Of a DNA stretch of 64,000 bases, positions 52,133 to 60,867 are shown piece by piece. Source of the DNA: UBA1163 sp049513055 (GTDB lineage: Bacteria > Desulfobacterota > BSN033 > UBA1163); NCBI GenBank assembly GCA_049513055.1, contig JBEKWN010000031.1:25079-89078 (forward strand), in the 5' to 3' direction. A program made the translations under genes and the position numbers. The notes beneath the pieces were generated by a model. That model had not been told where the DNA came from. It worked only from the letters and a program-made list of their open reading frames with translations, and searched no databases. Every line of letters starts with the position of its first letter. Position 1 is the first letter of the stretch.

Positions 52133-53092
52133 ATGCGTTACAAATACTTATGGCTCATTGCTCTTATCATCTTGTTAATTTTAGTACCACTTTTTCTATC
52201 CAAATTCCTCATGGTTTTTCTCACCGAGATGCTTATTATGATTCTCTTCGCCATCAGTTTCAATCTTTTATTTGGATATACGGGACTTCTCTCCTTTGGA
52301 CACGCTGCCTTCTTCAGCATCGGGTCCTACGTAACTGGCCTCGTGTTACTCCATATCTATCCTTCCATACCTTTGGCTTTTGCCATCGGGGTCGTCGCAG
52401 CCACCATTGCCGCTTGGATCATCGGATATTTTTGTGTCCGCCTGGACGAGATCTATTTCGCCATGCTCACCCTGGCCTTTGGTATGATGGTCCATACCAT
52501 AGTCTGGAAGTGGGATCGACTCACCGGTGGAGCAGACGGTCTCGTAAATATCCCCCGGCCTAATCTCAACTTCCTCCTCTTCCAAGTGGACCTCTCTTCC
52601 ATTGCTTCGTATTACTATTTCACTTTCGTCTTGGTGGCCATCGCTCTTTATGTCCTCTGGATCATTGTCAATTCTAACTTTGGATTAGCCTTGAGGGCAG
52701 TTCGGGAAAACTCAGAACGTCTCCAATTTGTGGGAATCAATGTAAGGCGATATCGCCTTATTTCTTTTGTGATTTCTGGATTCTTCTGCGGATTAGCAGG
52801 AGCTTTATTTGGTCCATTTTTGAAATCTATCACTCCAAGCACCGCCTTCTGGACGAAATCGGCGGAGCCGGTCTTCATGAGCCTATTAGGGGGGACAAAG
52901 ATCTTTCTCGCTCCTGCTGTGGGATCGGTCATCTTCATGTACCTCAAGGAGATTATCTCGGGATACACGGAGTTATGGATGTTATTTTTAGGTGCTATTC
53001 TGATCGGTTTTGTTCTTTTCCTTCCAGGAGGAGTTGTTGGATTTCTCTATGAGAAACTGAGAGGCCGAAAACTGGGGAGGGTAGGGGAATGA
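52133..53092 (+). CDS. livM: Branched-chain-type ABC permease LivM
   Basis: 319 residues, ATG with GAGGAGG about 10 bases upstream. Hydrophobic throughout; LivM features are ISFNLLFGYTGLLSFGHAAF, CVRLDEIYFAMLTLAFGMMV and RAVRENSERLQFVGINVRRY. It pairs with a LivH to form the pore. Its stop overlaps livG by four bases. Confidence 0.93.
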   Translation: MRYKYLWLIALIILLILVPLFLSKFLMVFLTEMLIMILFAISFNLLFGYTGLLSFGHAAFFSIGSYVTGLVLLHIYPSIPLAFAIGVVAATIAAWIIGYFCVRLDEIYFAMLTLAFGMMVHTIVWKWDRLTGGADGLVNIPRPNLNFLLFQVDLSSIASYYYFTFVLVAIALYVLWIIVNSNFGLALRAVRENSERLQFVGINVRRYRLISFVISGFFCGLAGALFGPFLKSITPSTAFWTKSAEPVFMSLLGGTKIFLAPAVGSVIFMYLKEIISGYTELWMLFLGAILIGFVLFLPGGVVGFLYEKLRGRKLGRVGE

Positions 53093-53832
53093 ACGTCTTG
53101 GAGATTCGAGGGTTAAGAAAAAACTTTGGAAAGTTAGCTGCCATCGATGGGGTGGACCTGGATTTTCAAGAGGGGCAATTCACATCCATCATCGGCCCGA
53201 ACGGTGCAGGAAAGACCACCTTATTCAATGTGGTTACGGGGAGATTTTCCCCAAGCTCAGGAACTGTTCATTTTAATGGGAAAGATATCACAGGGCTGAC
53301 TCCCTATCAGATTTCGAGGTTGAAGCTGAACCGAATTTTTCAGATTACCAATCTTTTTCCAGAATTGACCGTCTATGAGAATATCAAAGTCTCGGTCCTC
53401 GCTAAGAGGAAGGAGACCTCTAAAATATTTACCCTTAGCAAAAACCGAGGTCCGGCTGATGAGGAGACCGAGAGAATTCTTGAGATCATCGGCCTCACGG
53501 ACAAAAAGGATTCCCTTTGTGGTTCCCTATCTCATGGGGACCAGCGCTTAGTAGAGGTGGGCGTCGCTTTGTCGCTTGATCCGATCCTTCTCCTCCTGGA
53601 CGAACCCACAGGGGGGATGGGCCCTGAAGAGACTGATCGGATGGTTCAATTTATCCGTACACTCTCAGAAAAGCAGAAAGTGACGATCCTTCTGGTGGAA
53701 CATGATATGAGTGTAGTTTTCTCCGTCTCTGAGAGGATTGTTGTGATGGCTCAGGGAGCAGTCATCGCCGATGGAAACCCTGATGAGATACGGAAAAATG
53801 AAAAGGTGAGAGAAGCCTACTTAGGAGAGTAA
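53089..53832 (+). CDS. livG: Branched-chain-type ABC ATPase LivG
   Basis: 247 residues. Walker A GPNGAGKTT, Q-loop IFQITNLFPELTVYENIK, a slightly degenerate signature LSHGDQRLVEVGVAL, Walker B LLLLDEPTGGMGPEE and switch VEHDMSVVFSVSERI. It energises transport together with LivF, which starts two bases after its stop. Confidence 0.94.
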   Translation: MNVLEIRGLRKNFGKLAAIDGVDLDFQEGQFTSIIGPNGAGKTTLFNVVTGRFSPSSGTVHFNGKDITGLTPYQISRLKLNRIFQITNLFPELTVYENIKVSVLAKRKETSKIFTLSKNRGPADEETERILEIIGLTDKKDSLCGSLSHGDQRLVEVGVALSLDPILLLLDEPTGGMGPEETDRMVQFIRTLSEKQKVTILLVEHDMSVVFSVSERIVVMAQGAVIADGNPDEIRKNEKVREAYLGE

Positions 53833-53833
53833 T

Positions 53834-54526
53834 ATGCTTGAAGTCAATGACATCCATACCTACTATGGAAGAAGCCATATCCTTCAAGGAATCTCAATGA
53901 ATCTTCAAAAAGGGGAGGTTATCTGTTTGCTCGGTCGGAATGGAGCGGGTAAGACCACGACCCTGAGGTCCATCATGGGGTTTACCCCGCCCCGCAGGGG
54001 TAGCATCAAATTTGAGGGGGCGGATCTGGCAAAAATGCCTCCTTATGAAATCTGCAGGTTGGGCATTGGGTATGTGCCTCAGGATCGGAGGATCTTTCCG
54101 ACCTTGAGCGTCGAGGACAATCTGGAAGTGGTGGAGCGCAAGGTGGAAGGGGGATGGACGGTGGAGAAGATTTTCTGCACTTTTCCAATTTTAGAACCGT
54201 TGAAGTCGAGAAAAGGAAGGCATTTGAGCGGTGGGGAACAGCAGATCCTTGCCGTGGCCAGGCCGCTGATGACCAATCCAAAGTTATTGCTTCTTGACGA
54301 ACCTTCAGAGGGTCTGGCGCCGCTCATTGTGAAATTGATAGAGGATTTGGTTAAGAGCATCGTCACCACTGGGATCTCTGTGATCCTGGCAGAGCAGAAT
54401 ATGAGATTTGCGATGAATATTGCTCAAAGAGGATACATTATCGATAAAGGCAGAATCCACCATCAGGGGACCATAGAGGAATTGAAGGAGGACAAAGAGA
54501 TTATCGGAAAATACCTCGCCGTCTGA
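53834..54526 (+). CDS. livF: Branched-chain-type ABC ATPase LivF
   Basis: 230 residues. Walker A LGRNGAGKTT, the LivF-typical YVPQDRRIFPTLSVEDNLEV, signature LSGGEQQILAVARPLM, Walker B LLLLDEPSEGLAPLIV and switch AEQNMRFAMNIAQ. The second ATPase of the importer. A second LivH gene follows after about 60 bases. Confidence 0.94.
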   Translation: MLEVNDIHTYYGRSHILQGISMNLQKGEVICLLGRNGAGKTTTLRSIMGFTPPRRGSIKFEGADLAKMPPYEICRLGIGYVPQDRRIFPTLSVEDNLEVVERKVEGGWTVEKIFCTFPILEPLKSRKGRHLSGGEQQILAVARPLMTNPKLLLLDEPSEGLAPLIVKLIEDLVKSIVTTGISVILAEQNMRFAMNIAQRGYIIDKGRIHHQGTIEELKEDKEIIGKYLAV

Positions 54527-54584
54527 TGGGAGAACCCCATTCCAATTCGATCCCATTAGTGATTCATTTTGAGATAGAAAATTC

Positions 54585-55454
54585 TTGGAACCCCGTGTTT
54601 TTGTCCATTTTTTTCTGAATGGTCTCGCTAGCTCCTCTTGCTATTTTCTAATCGCGGCAGGGATGAGCCTCATCTTTGGTGTCCTGGGTATTCTCAATTT
54701 TGCTCAAGGGGCTTTGTTCATGATCGGGGCTTACCTCTCCTATCAGATCATCGTTTGGACCGGCAACTTCTGGCTTTCGATCCTCATCACCCCTATCACC
54801 TTGGCAGGAATAGGAGTGATCATAGAACGATTCCTCCTTCGTTATACTTATCGCATCAATGTTAACTTCCAATTACTTCTTACTTTTGGTCTCATCCTGG
54901 TCATCGAAGATCTTGTCCGTTTAACCTGGGGTGTGAATTGGGTTACGGTTCAGGAGGCGAAAGCCCTCAGGGGTGTCGTGCAGATTATGGGAGGAGGATA
55001 TCCGATTTACAATCTTTTTTATTTTGGAGTTGGAGGGGTTATCTTTATCTGCCTCTGGTTCTTTTTAAACAAGACAAAATACGGGAAGAAGGTGGTGGCT
55101 GCTTCTTCAGACCGGGAGTTGGCCAATGGGCTTGGAATCAATGTCCCAAGATTATATACGGCCGTCTTCGCTCTCGGATGCTCTCTGGCTGGATTGATGG
55201 GAGTCTTTCATGGCCCTTTCATCAACATCAGTCTTGAGATGGGGCATCATTATATTATGAATGCCTTTGCTGTGGTGGTCATCGGAGGATTGGGAAATAT
55301 CACAGGGGCCTATATCAGCGCTCTTATCTTAGGCCAATTGGAGGCTTTTGGAGTTCTCTACTTCCCATTCTTTGAAAGGATATTTATGTACGGGTTCATG
55401 ATGGTGGTCTTGATTTGGCGGCCCAGAGGACTTTTCGGAGAGAAAAAAGAATGA
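54585..55454 (+). CDS. livH: Branched-chain-type ABC permease LivH, copy 2
   Basis: 289 residues from a TTG (54585) without a strong ribosome site. It resembles LivH copy 1 in motif order: IAAGMSLIFGVLGILNFAQG, AASSDRELANGLGINVPRLY and NAFAVVVIGGLGNITGAYIS. One operon thus holds two LivH and two binding proteins for one LivM-LivG-LivF set. The two LivH may form alternative transporters with LivM. The stop overlaps the next gene's ATG. Confidence 0.9.
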   Translation: MEPRVFVHFFLNGLASSSCYFLIAAGMSLIFGVLGILNFAQGALFMIGAYLSYQIIVWTGNFWLSILITPITLAGIGVIIERFLLRYTYRINVNFQLLLTFGLILVIEDLVRLTWGVNWVTVQEAKALRGVVQIMGGGYPIYNLFYFGVGGVIFICLWFFLNKTKYGKKVVAASSDRELANGLGINVPRLYTAVFALGCSLAGLMGVFHGPFINISLEMGHHYIMNAFAVVVIGGLGNITGAYISALILGQLEAFGVLYFPFFERIFMYGFMMVVLIWRPRGLFGEKKE

Positions 55455-55966
55455 GAAGCAAAGAATGGCTTGCTCCCTTCTTCATTCTTCTATTCCTCTT
55501 TTCTTTAGGGGGATGTGAAAAAGAGCCAGCAGCCAAGATAGGTGATGTGGCTCCGGATTTCACTCTTCGAACCTTGGAGGGTCAAGAAATCACTCTCAGC
55601 CAATTCAAAGGGGAAAATATCTTTCTCCTTTTTTGGACACAGGGATGTGTCTTCTGCCAGACGAGGGGCATTATTATGGTGAATGATATCTATAGGAAAG
55701 GGCAACAGTCAGGCCTGGTTGTCTTTTCCATAAATGTGGCTGAAAGCAAGGGAGAAGTAGCTGAATTCGTCCGCCAGAAGGGATTGATTTATCCTGTTTT
55801 GATGGACAGAGATGCGAGCGTTAGCCGGAAAAAGTTTGGCGTCTATGTTGTTTCTACCCTCTTTATTATTGGTAAAGATGGATTGATCAAGGAAAAGGTT
55901 TATGGATATCTGACGGAACAAGCTCTCTTGGATTTTGTTGAACCTTACCTGAAGAAGAAGGATTAA
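55451..55966 (+). CDS. TlpA/ResA-like thioredoxin-fold lipoprotein
   Basis: 171 residues; ATG at 55451 overlaps the livH2 stop (ATGA). The signal peptide ends in a lipobox LFSLGGC, so it is a membrane-anchored lipoprotein. The AhpC/TSA-redoxin domain follows: AAKIGDVAPDFTLRTLEGQE, the active site FLLFWTQGCVFCQTRG (CVFC) and VYVVSTLFIIGKDGLIKEKV. It may reduce disulfides in the periplasm. The link to the transporter operon is by coupling only. Confidence 0.88.
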   Translation: MRSKEWLAPFFILLFLFSLGGCEKEPAAKIGDVAPDFTLRTLEGQEITLSQFKGENIFLLFWTQGCVFCQTRGIIMVNDIYRKGQQSGLVVFSINVAESKGEVAEFVRQKGLIYPVLMDRDASVSRKKFGVYVVSTLFIIGKDGLIKEKVYGYLTEQALLDFVEPYLKKKD

Positions 55967-56050
55967 AGGAGGTTCCAAAAAACTCTCCCCTTCAAGGTGA
56001 AAAGAGTTTGTGAGCCTATTGAGGCTTTAATTCAATGTGAAATTTTTTGC

Positions 56051-56091
56051 TTGACATTTTTTTTGAAGTCTGATAAAAAATTTGTAGACAA
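56051..56091 (+). promoter_or_regulatory. Possible promoter and GntR-type operator upstream of gntR
   Basis: TTGACA at 56051-56056 is a good -35 box; A/T-rich TAAAAA at 56074-56079 is a weak -10 with 17 bases between. TTGTAGACAA (56082-56091) has inverted TTGT/ACAA arms and is followed by another TAGACAA, a pattern compatible with an FCD-family operator. All roles are inferred. Confidence 0.35.
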
Positions 56092-56133
56092 TAGACAATT
56101 TTTATAAAAAATTTATATCCATACGAAAACATT

Positions 56134-56811
56134 ATGGAAATCTCAAATGTAACAACAACTGCTCTTCAAGTCTTGAGGGAGAAAATAATCACTGGTGAGC
56201 TGAAATCAGGGCAGAAACTTAATGAGACCAGTCTATCCGTAAAGCTTGGTATCAGCCGCCCCCCTCTCCGTGAAGCATTCCGAGTATTAGAAAAAGATCA
56301 TATGGTGGTTAATATCCCTAGAAGAGGGACTTATGTGGCGGAACTATCTGTGAGGGATTTTGAAGAGCTCTCTCAGACCAGGGAGATGATTGAATGTTAT
56401 ACCATCGATCTTCTTAGGGCCTCCAACATCAGAAAACTGCCCAAAGTGACATTGGCTATAAATAGAGCCTTGAGTTTGCCCCTGCCGCTTAATACTGTCG
56501 ATCCTGAGCAATTATTGAATTATATACGAGTCTTTATTGATTTTCATACAAGTTTGGTTGAATCCGCCGGAAATTCCCGACTGGCATATATCTATCATTC
56601 AATCAATTTGAATCTTGCCCGGTACCAATTCATCTATTTTTATGTGCATGGCGCAGCGGAGCATTCTTTAGATGATCATAAGAGGACGCTCGAGTTGATC
56701 AGGAATGGCGATTATGACCAGGCCAAGGAAGAGCTGAGAAGACATATCCATTACGCTGTGGAGTTGGTGAAGAGCAGGATTTTGCATCCAGCTATCTCTC
56801 GTGCTGGATAA
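56134..56811 (+). CDS. GntR-family transcriptional regulator (FCD/FadR subgroup)
   Basis: 225 residues. The N-terminal winged helix reads LREKIITGELKSGQKLNETS, LGISRPPLREAFRVLE and NIPRRGTYVAELSVRDF. The C-terminal FCD helical domain (from EELSQTREMIECY) usually binds a small carboxylate or its metal complex. It lies just before grdA in the same direction, so it may control the reductase operon in response to substrate. No strong terminator is seen between them. Confidence 0.88.
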   Translation: MEISNVTTTALQVLREKIITGELKSGQKLNETSLSVKLGISRPPLREAFRVLEKDHMVVNIPRRGTYVAELSVRDFEELSQTREMIECYTIDLLRASNIRKLPKVTLAINRALSLPLPLNTVDPEQLLNYIRVFIDFHTSLVESAGNSRLAYIYHSINLNLARYQFIYFYVHGAAEHSLDDHKRTLELIRNGDYDQAKEELRRHIHYAVELVKSRILHPAISRAG

Positions 56812-56849
56812 TTTTTAGTTCCAATTTAAGAGGGAAAGGAGGTGAAAAT

Positions 56850-57338
56850 ATGGATAATTGGCTTAAAGGCAAAACCGCTATTATCATTGGTGAACGGGAT
56901 GGGGTACAAGGCCCGTCTATCGCTGCATGCATGGAAGCAGCAGGTGCCAATGTCGTCTTTAAGGTAACAGAGTGTTTTGTCTGAACGGCCGCAGGGACAA
57001 TGGATCCAGAAAATCAGACTCAGGTGAAGAATATTGCGGAGACAGCGGAGCGAGACAAGGTTCCCCGGAGTGACATCATTGTGGTCCTGGGTGCGAGCGA
57101 TTTGGATGGGGTAATGATTTCGGCAGAAACAGTGACTTCGGGAGATCCAAGTTTTTCTGGACCATTAGCAGGAGTCTCGTTGGGACTCCCGGTTTATCAT
57201 ATCCTGGAGGCTGAGGTTCGGGCGGCGGTGCCTGAGAATGTGTATGAGGAGAACATAGGCATTTGGACATTGGCGGTGGAGCCGGAGAAGATTGAGAAGA
57301 TAGGGCAGGAGCTTAAGGCGCTTCGAGAAAAGAGGTAG
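56850..57338 (+). CDS. grdA: Glycine/sarcosine/betaine reductase selenoprotein A
   Basis: 162 residues when the UGA at 56982-56984 is read as selenocysteine. ATG with AAAGGAGGTG upstream. The redox motif is C42-F-V-U45 (CxxU), followed by TAAGTMDPENQTQV as in known GrdA. The protein carries a carboxymethyl group on Sec and releases it to component C as an acetyl thioester, forming an intramolecular selenide-sulfide. Downstream it reads IIVVLGASDLDGVMISAET. No compact hairpin follows this UGA as clearly as for the others. First gene of the grd cluster. Confidence 0.95.
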
Positions 57339-57622
57339 GCCAACGCTTAGCAAAGTAGGTTTCCCAATGGATCAGGAGGAAATAGCCCTTCTGCTCAGCG
57401 GCTTTTTTAAAGGTTTTTGTAAAATGGGTCTTCATACATCTGTGGGTAGACCCAGCCCTGATTTATATTAAAATTTTTTCCGGGAGATATTTTCTTTTAT
57501 TTTTGGTCCCTCTTGTAGCCTATCTCGCTTGACCGGGTGAGAAGGGACGAAGCGTGGGATTGACACGGTGGCAGGGATCGAGGATGATCTCCTATTCGTG
57601 CATTTAAGGGAAGGAGATTCAC
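57339..57622. other. Gap between grdA and grdE with a possible structured element
   Basis: No gene of known type. TGGGTCT (57425-57431) and AGACCCA (57448-57454) form a 7-bp stem with inner ACA/TGT pairing. It is not followed by a T run at the right distance, though ATTTTTTCC comes about 25 bases later. A 34-codon frame (ATG 57367) is probably chance. No glycine riboswitch core was recognised. The stretch before the grdE start holds AAGGGAAGGAG as ribosome site. Confidence 0.4.
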
Positions 57623-58915
57623 ATGAAACTTGAGATCGAATCCATTGACATAAAAGACATCCAAACGGCTTCAAAGACATATGCCAAAGACGGTGTGTTG
57701 TATATAAACCTCAAGGAATTGGAAGAACTGATTCTGAAAGACCCCAGAATTAAATCTGTGGATCTCAATCTGGTTTACCCCGGCCAAAAAGTAAGAGTCC
57801 TCAATCTATTAGATGTTATCCAACCCCGATGCAAGATAGATAAGGTCGATGCTGACTTTCCGGGTTTCATCGGAAAAATGCAAACGGCCGGAAGTGGACG
57901 TACAAGGTCTTTGCGGGGTGTTGCTGTTCTCGTTTCCAACCCTTGCACGAATAGAAAGGAAAACGGACTTCTTGACATGGCTGGTCCCATCGCTGAGATG
58001 AGCCCCTATGGGAAAATGAAAAATATAAGTATCGCCCCTACTATTGCAGCCGGTACCGAGGAGCGTGAATTTGAGAATGCAGTAAAGATTGCCGGGTTGA
58101 AGACAGCGGTTTATCTGGCCCGAGGGGCCGATGGACATCGTGCTGACGAGGTGGAGGTTTATGATTTGGATATCCCAAATCTCGATCACAAATCAAATCT
58201 CCCTCGGGTGGCCTGCTACTATCAGCTCTACAGCCCACAATTTGATCATCTCAAAATCTCAGATCCATGTTTTTACGGAACTGATGTTTGCCACCTGATG
58301 CCCACTGTGATTCATCCGAACGAAGTTCTGGATGGTGGGGTAGTGGGATGGCTTGCCATTAAAGCCCTGGATACTTACAGCGTTCAAAACCATGGGGTCA
58401 TCAAAGAGTTGTACCGGCATCATGGCAAGGACCTGATTTTTGCCGGTGTGGTTTGTACGGTGGCAAATATGGAGCCCGTGGCGAGAGTACGGAGTGCTTG
58501 CATGGCCGCCAATCTGGTGAAGAATGTTTTAGGGGCAGACGGGGTGATCTTAGTTAAGATCACAGGCGGTATGCCTCACATTGACTTGGCGCTTACAGGA
58601 GAGGAATGTGAAAAGCTTGGGGTTAAGACCGCCATATTCACTCAGCCTTTAACCCCTTTTGGTACGTTGGCTGATACGATACTGTTTAATGCAGAATCAC
58701 TGAATTTGATCATCACCTCTTCAGCCACATTTGAAAGGACAAAAATCCCCTGGAAGGCGGAGAAGTTCATAGGAGGAAATGCGGAGACAAGGGTCTTTTG
58801 TCCGGATCCTATTGTTCAGTATGCGGGTGACCCGGTGATCGATATTGAAGAGTATTTGCTCCCCGGAGTCCTCGATTGTACTGGTAGTGTCAAGGTCATC
58901 GTCAAAGAATATTAG
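57623..58915 (+). CDS. grdE: Glycine/sarcosine/betaine reductase component B proprotein (GrdE/G/I family)
   Basis: 430 residues. The proprotein is cleaved before a conserved Cys that becomes a pyruvoyl group: here Cys278 in DLIFAGVVCTVANMEPVAR. Other family segments are RGVAVLVSNPCTNRKENGL, VIHPNEVLDGGVVGWLAIKA and GVILVKITGGMPHIDLALTG. The pyruvoyl forms a Schiff base with the amino substrate, then transfers it to the Sec of subunit GrdB. Which amine is used (glycine, sarcosine or betaine) cannot be told from sequence alone. The symbol is given for the family. Confidence 0.92.
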   Translation: MKLEIESIDIKDIQTASKTYAKDGVLYINLKELEELILKDPRIKSVDLNLVYPGQKVRVLNLLDVIQPRCKIDKVDADFPGFIGKMQTAGSGRTRSLRGVAVLVSNPCTNRKENGLLDMAGPIAEMSPYGKMKNISIAPTIAAGTEEREFENAVKIAGLKTAVYLARGADGHRADEVEVYDLDIPNLDHKSNLPRVACYYQLYSPQFDHLKISDPCFYGTDVCHLMPTVIHPNEVLDGGVVGWLAIKALDTYSVQNHGVIKELYRHHGKDLIFAGVVCTVANMEPVARVRSACMAANLVKNVLGADGVILVKITGGMPHIDLALTGEECEKLGVKTAIFTQPLTPFGTLADTILFNAESLNLIITSSATFERTKIPWKAEKFIGGNAETRVFCPDPIVQYAGDPVIDIEEYLLPGVLDCTGSVKVIVKEY

Positions 58916-59080
58916 TGAGATTTCTGGAAAAGTCCAGAGATCTCTGATTACACCGATTAAGAACCGATTACACGGACAGGAAATCCATTGAAACATCACA
59001 AAAATCTGTGTAATCCCTATTTTGAAATCTGTGAAATCAAGAGAGCGTAAGGTATTTTTTTAGGGCTCTCTTAGTCTTGG
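58916..59080. repeat. AATCTGTGTAATC dispersed repeat with hairpin
   Basis: TCTGGA-AAAG-TCCAGA forms a hairpin near 58922-58937, then come ATTACACCGATT, AAAATCTGTGTAATCCC and TTTGAAATCTGTGAAATC. The order matches the copies near 27.6 and 32.3 kb. It lies inside the grd operon, between grdE and grdB. No ORF. Confidence 0.6.
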
Positions 59081-59095
59081 CAAAGGGAGGGTATC

Positions 59096-60439
59096 ATGGC
59101 TCAAAAAAAATTAAGAGTGGTTCATTATCTCAATCAGTTTTTTGGCCAGATTGGCGGGGAAGAAAAGGCGACCACAGGCTTTATGGTCAAAGAAGGTCCC
59201 GTGGGGCCTGGTTTGGCTCTACAAAAAGAGCTGGGTGACAGGGCTGAGATAATTGCCACGGTCATCTGTGGTGACGACTATTTCGCAGTCAATCCCGACC
59301 AGTGCGCAGATGAAGGATTGAAGTTAGTCGCCTCGTATCAGCCTGACCTCTTCTTCGCCGGACCCGCATTTGCGGCCGGTCGATATAGTATCGCCTGTGG
59401 GGCGATGTGCAAGGCTGTTGGTGGAGAGCTTAGTATTTCTGTCATTACAGGTATGCACGAGGAAGCCCCTGGCATGGAGATTTACAGAAAGTATGCTTTT
59501 ATATGCAAGACCCCAAACATTGCCCGGGGGATGCCTGAAGTCCTACGCAATATGGTCCGGTTGGCCTTTAGACTCATTTCCGGTGAAAAAGAAACACGCA
59601 TCCTTACTCGGGAAAACTTGCCGAAGCCTGAGGAATATAATTATTTTTCTCGTAATCTCTTGAGAAATGAATACTGTGAGAAGAGCATTGCTGAAAGAAG
59701 CGTTGAAATGCTGGTGGCCAAGCTTCAGGGGAAACCCTTTGAAAGTGAAGTCATTCCTCCAAAGTTTGAAAGAGTGACACCTCCAGCTCCCATCAAAGAT
59801 CTGAGTAAGTGTGAAATTGCTCTGATCAGTGATGGCGGCTTAGTGCCAAAGGGAAATCCCGATGGGCTGGCTAGAAGAAGTAATCTCCGCTGGGGTGCTT
59901 ACGAAATAGATGCTCTTTTTAATGCTTACGAAATTACCCATGCTGGTTATTTTAATGATCACGCCATGGAAAAGCCAGACAGGTTGGTGCCGGTTGATGT
60001 CATAAAGGATCTGGTGAAGGAAGGAAAGATTGGAAAGTTACATCCAACTTTCTTCTCCACCTCTGGCTGTACGACAGTTTCAAAACGGTGCGGTGAAATG
60101 GGGGATGAGATGGGAGCGGAAATGAAAAAAAGGAAGAGTATTAGTGCTGTCATCCTCACCTCCACCTGAGGGTCAAGCACTCGTTGCGGGTCAACGATCG
60201 CATCCAGCATTGAGAAATTGGGAATCCCTGTGGTTCAGATCACAGCCATTCCAAGCATCGCACAGATGCTTGGCGTCAATAGGATTGTACAAGGTCGGGC
60301 CGTTACAAACCCTGTGGGAGATCCCACCCTGACCAAGGAACAAGAAAAGGAGTTACGCCTCAAGTATGTTTTAAAGGCTTTGGAGTTACTCCAAAAGGAT
60401 GTGGAGGGTCCAACCGTCGTTACTTTGGAAGGAGACTAA
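59096..60439 (+). CDS. grdB: Glycine/sarcosine/betaine reductase component B selenoprotein subunit (GrdB/F/H family)
   Basis: 447 residues with selenocysteine at 358 (UGA 60167-60169). ATG with GGGAGG upstream. The Sec site reads ILTST-U-GSSTRCGSTIA; in characterised members it is UGTCTRC, so the middle Cys is Ser here while the last Cys remains. N-terminal features are VVHYLNQFFGQIGGEEKA and DLFFAGPAFAAGRYSIACG. The Sec attacks the substrate carbon and hands the carboxymethyl group to GrdA. After Sec the protein continues GIPVVQITAIPSIAQML to EGD. Confidence 0.95.
60181..60197 (+). promoter_or_regulatory. SECIS-like hairpin after the grdB UGA
   Basis: TCGTTG-CGGGT-CAACGA forms a 6-bp stem with a 5-base loop containing GGG. 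The stem starts 15 bases from the first base of UGA. The layout fits bacterial SECIS elements (small apical loop with early guanines, about 16-37 bases from UGA) and resembles the hairpin after the UGA of the molybdopterin oxidoreductase gene. Confidence 0.6.
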
Positions 60440-60471
60440 CCATTTAATTCAATCATTTATGGGAGGTGCTT

Positions 60472-60795
60472 ATGGCGATTGAGGTCAATACCGATACATT
60501 TGAGAAGGAAGTGGTTCAATCGGAGGTGCCGGTTTTAGTCGATTTTTGGGGACCTCGGTGTGTTCCCTGTTTGGCTTTAATGCCCCATGTGGAGGGATTA
60601 GAAGGAAAATATGGGGCAAAATTGAAAATTACCAAGGTCGATGCATCTAAAAACAGACGGCTTTGTTTGAACCTGAAGGTTTTAGACTTGCCAACATTTC
60701 TCTTCTATAAAAACGGGAAAGAAGTGAATCGGCTGAAGGGAGACACCCTAACGATTGAAGAGATAGAAGAGGCAGCCAAAAAGATCATAGAATAA
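60472..60795 (+). CDS. trxA: Thioredoxin of the glycine reductase operon
   Basis: 107 residues from ATG 60472 (GGGAGG at 60460-60465). Thioredoxin fold with active site DFWGPRCVPCLALM: Cys30 and Cys33 flank Val-Pro instead of the usual Gly-Pro, and Trp is not directly before the first Cys. The cis-Pro is in LDLPTFLFYKNGKE. It would reduce the selenide-sulfide of GrdA. The neighbouring FTR-like gene suggests it takes electrons from ferredoxin. Confidence 0.92.
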   Translation: MAIEVNTDTFEKEVVQSEVPVLVDFWGPRCVPCLALMPHVEGLEGKYGAKLKITKVDASKNRRLCLNLKVLDLPTFLFYKNGKEVNRLKGDTLTIEEIEEAAKKIIE

Positions 60796-60867
60796 AACGA
60801 TGGGGGCAGGATTTTATCGAGCGTCGTCTTTATAAGTCGGTGTATTAAAAGAATGAAGGCCGATGAT

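Noticed and set aside
56982..57015. SECIS hairpin directly after the grdA UGA
   Set aside because: Only a 3-bp stem (GGA/UCC-type) could be found at the right distance. The Sec call for grdA rests on the protein motif instead.
57425..57454. The stem TGGGTCT/AGACCCA as a tRNA-Sec or riboswitch
   Set aside because: No cloverleaf arms, no TTCGA-like T-loop and no riboswitch core could be traced around it. Kept only as a possible structured element.
57367..57471. A 34-codon ORF between grdA and grdE as grdX
   Set aside because: Far too short and without resemblance to the known accessory gene; no ribosome site.
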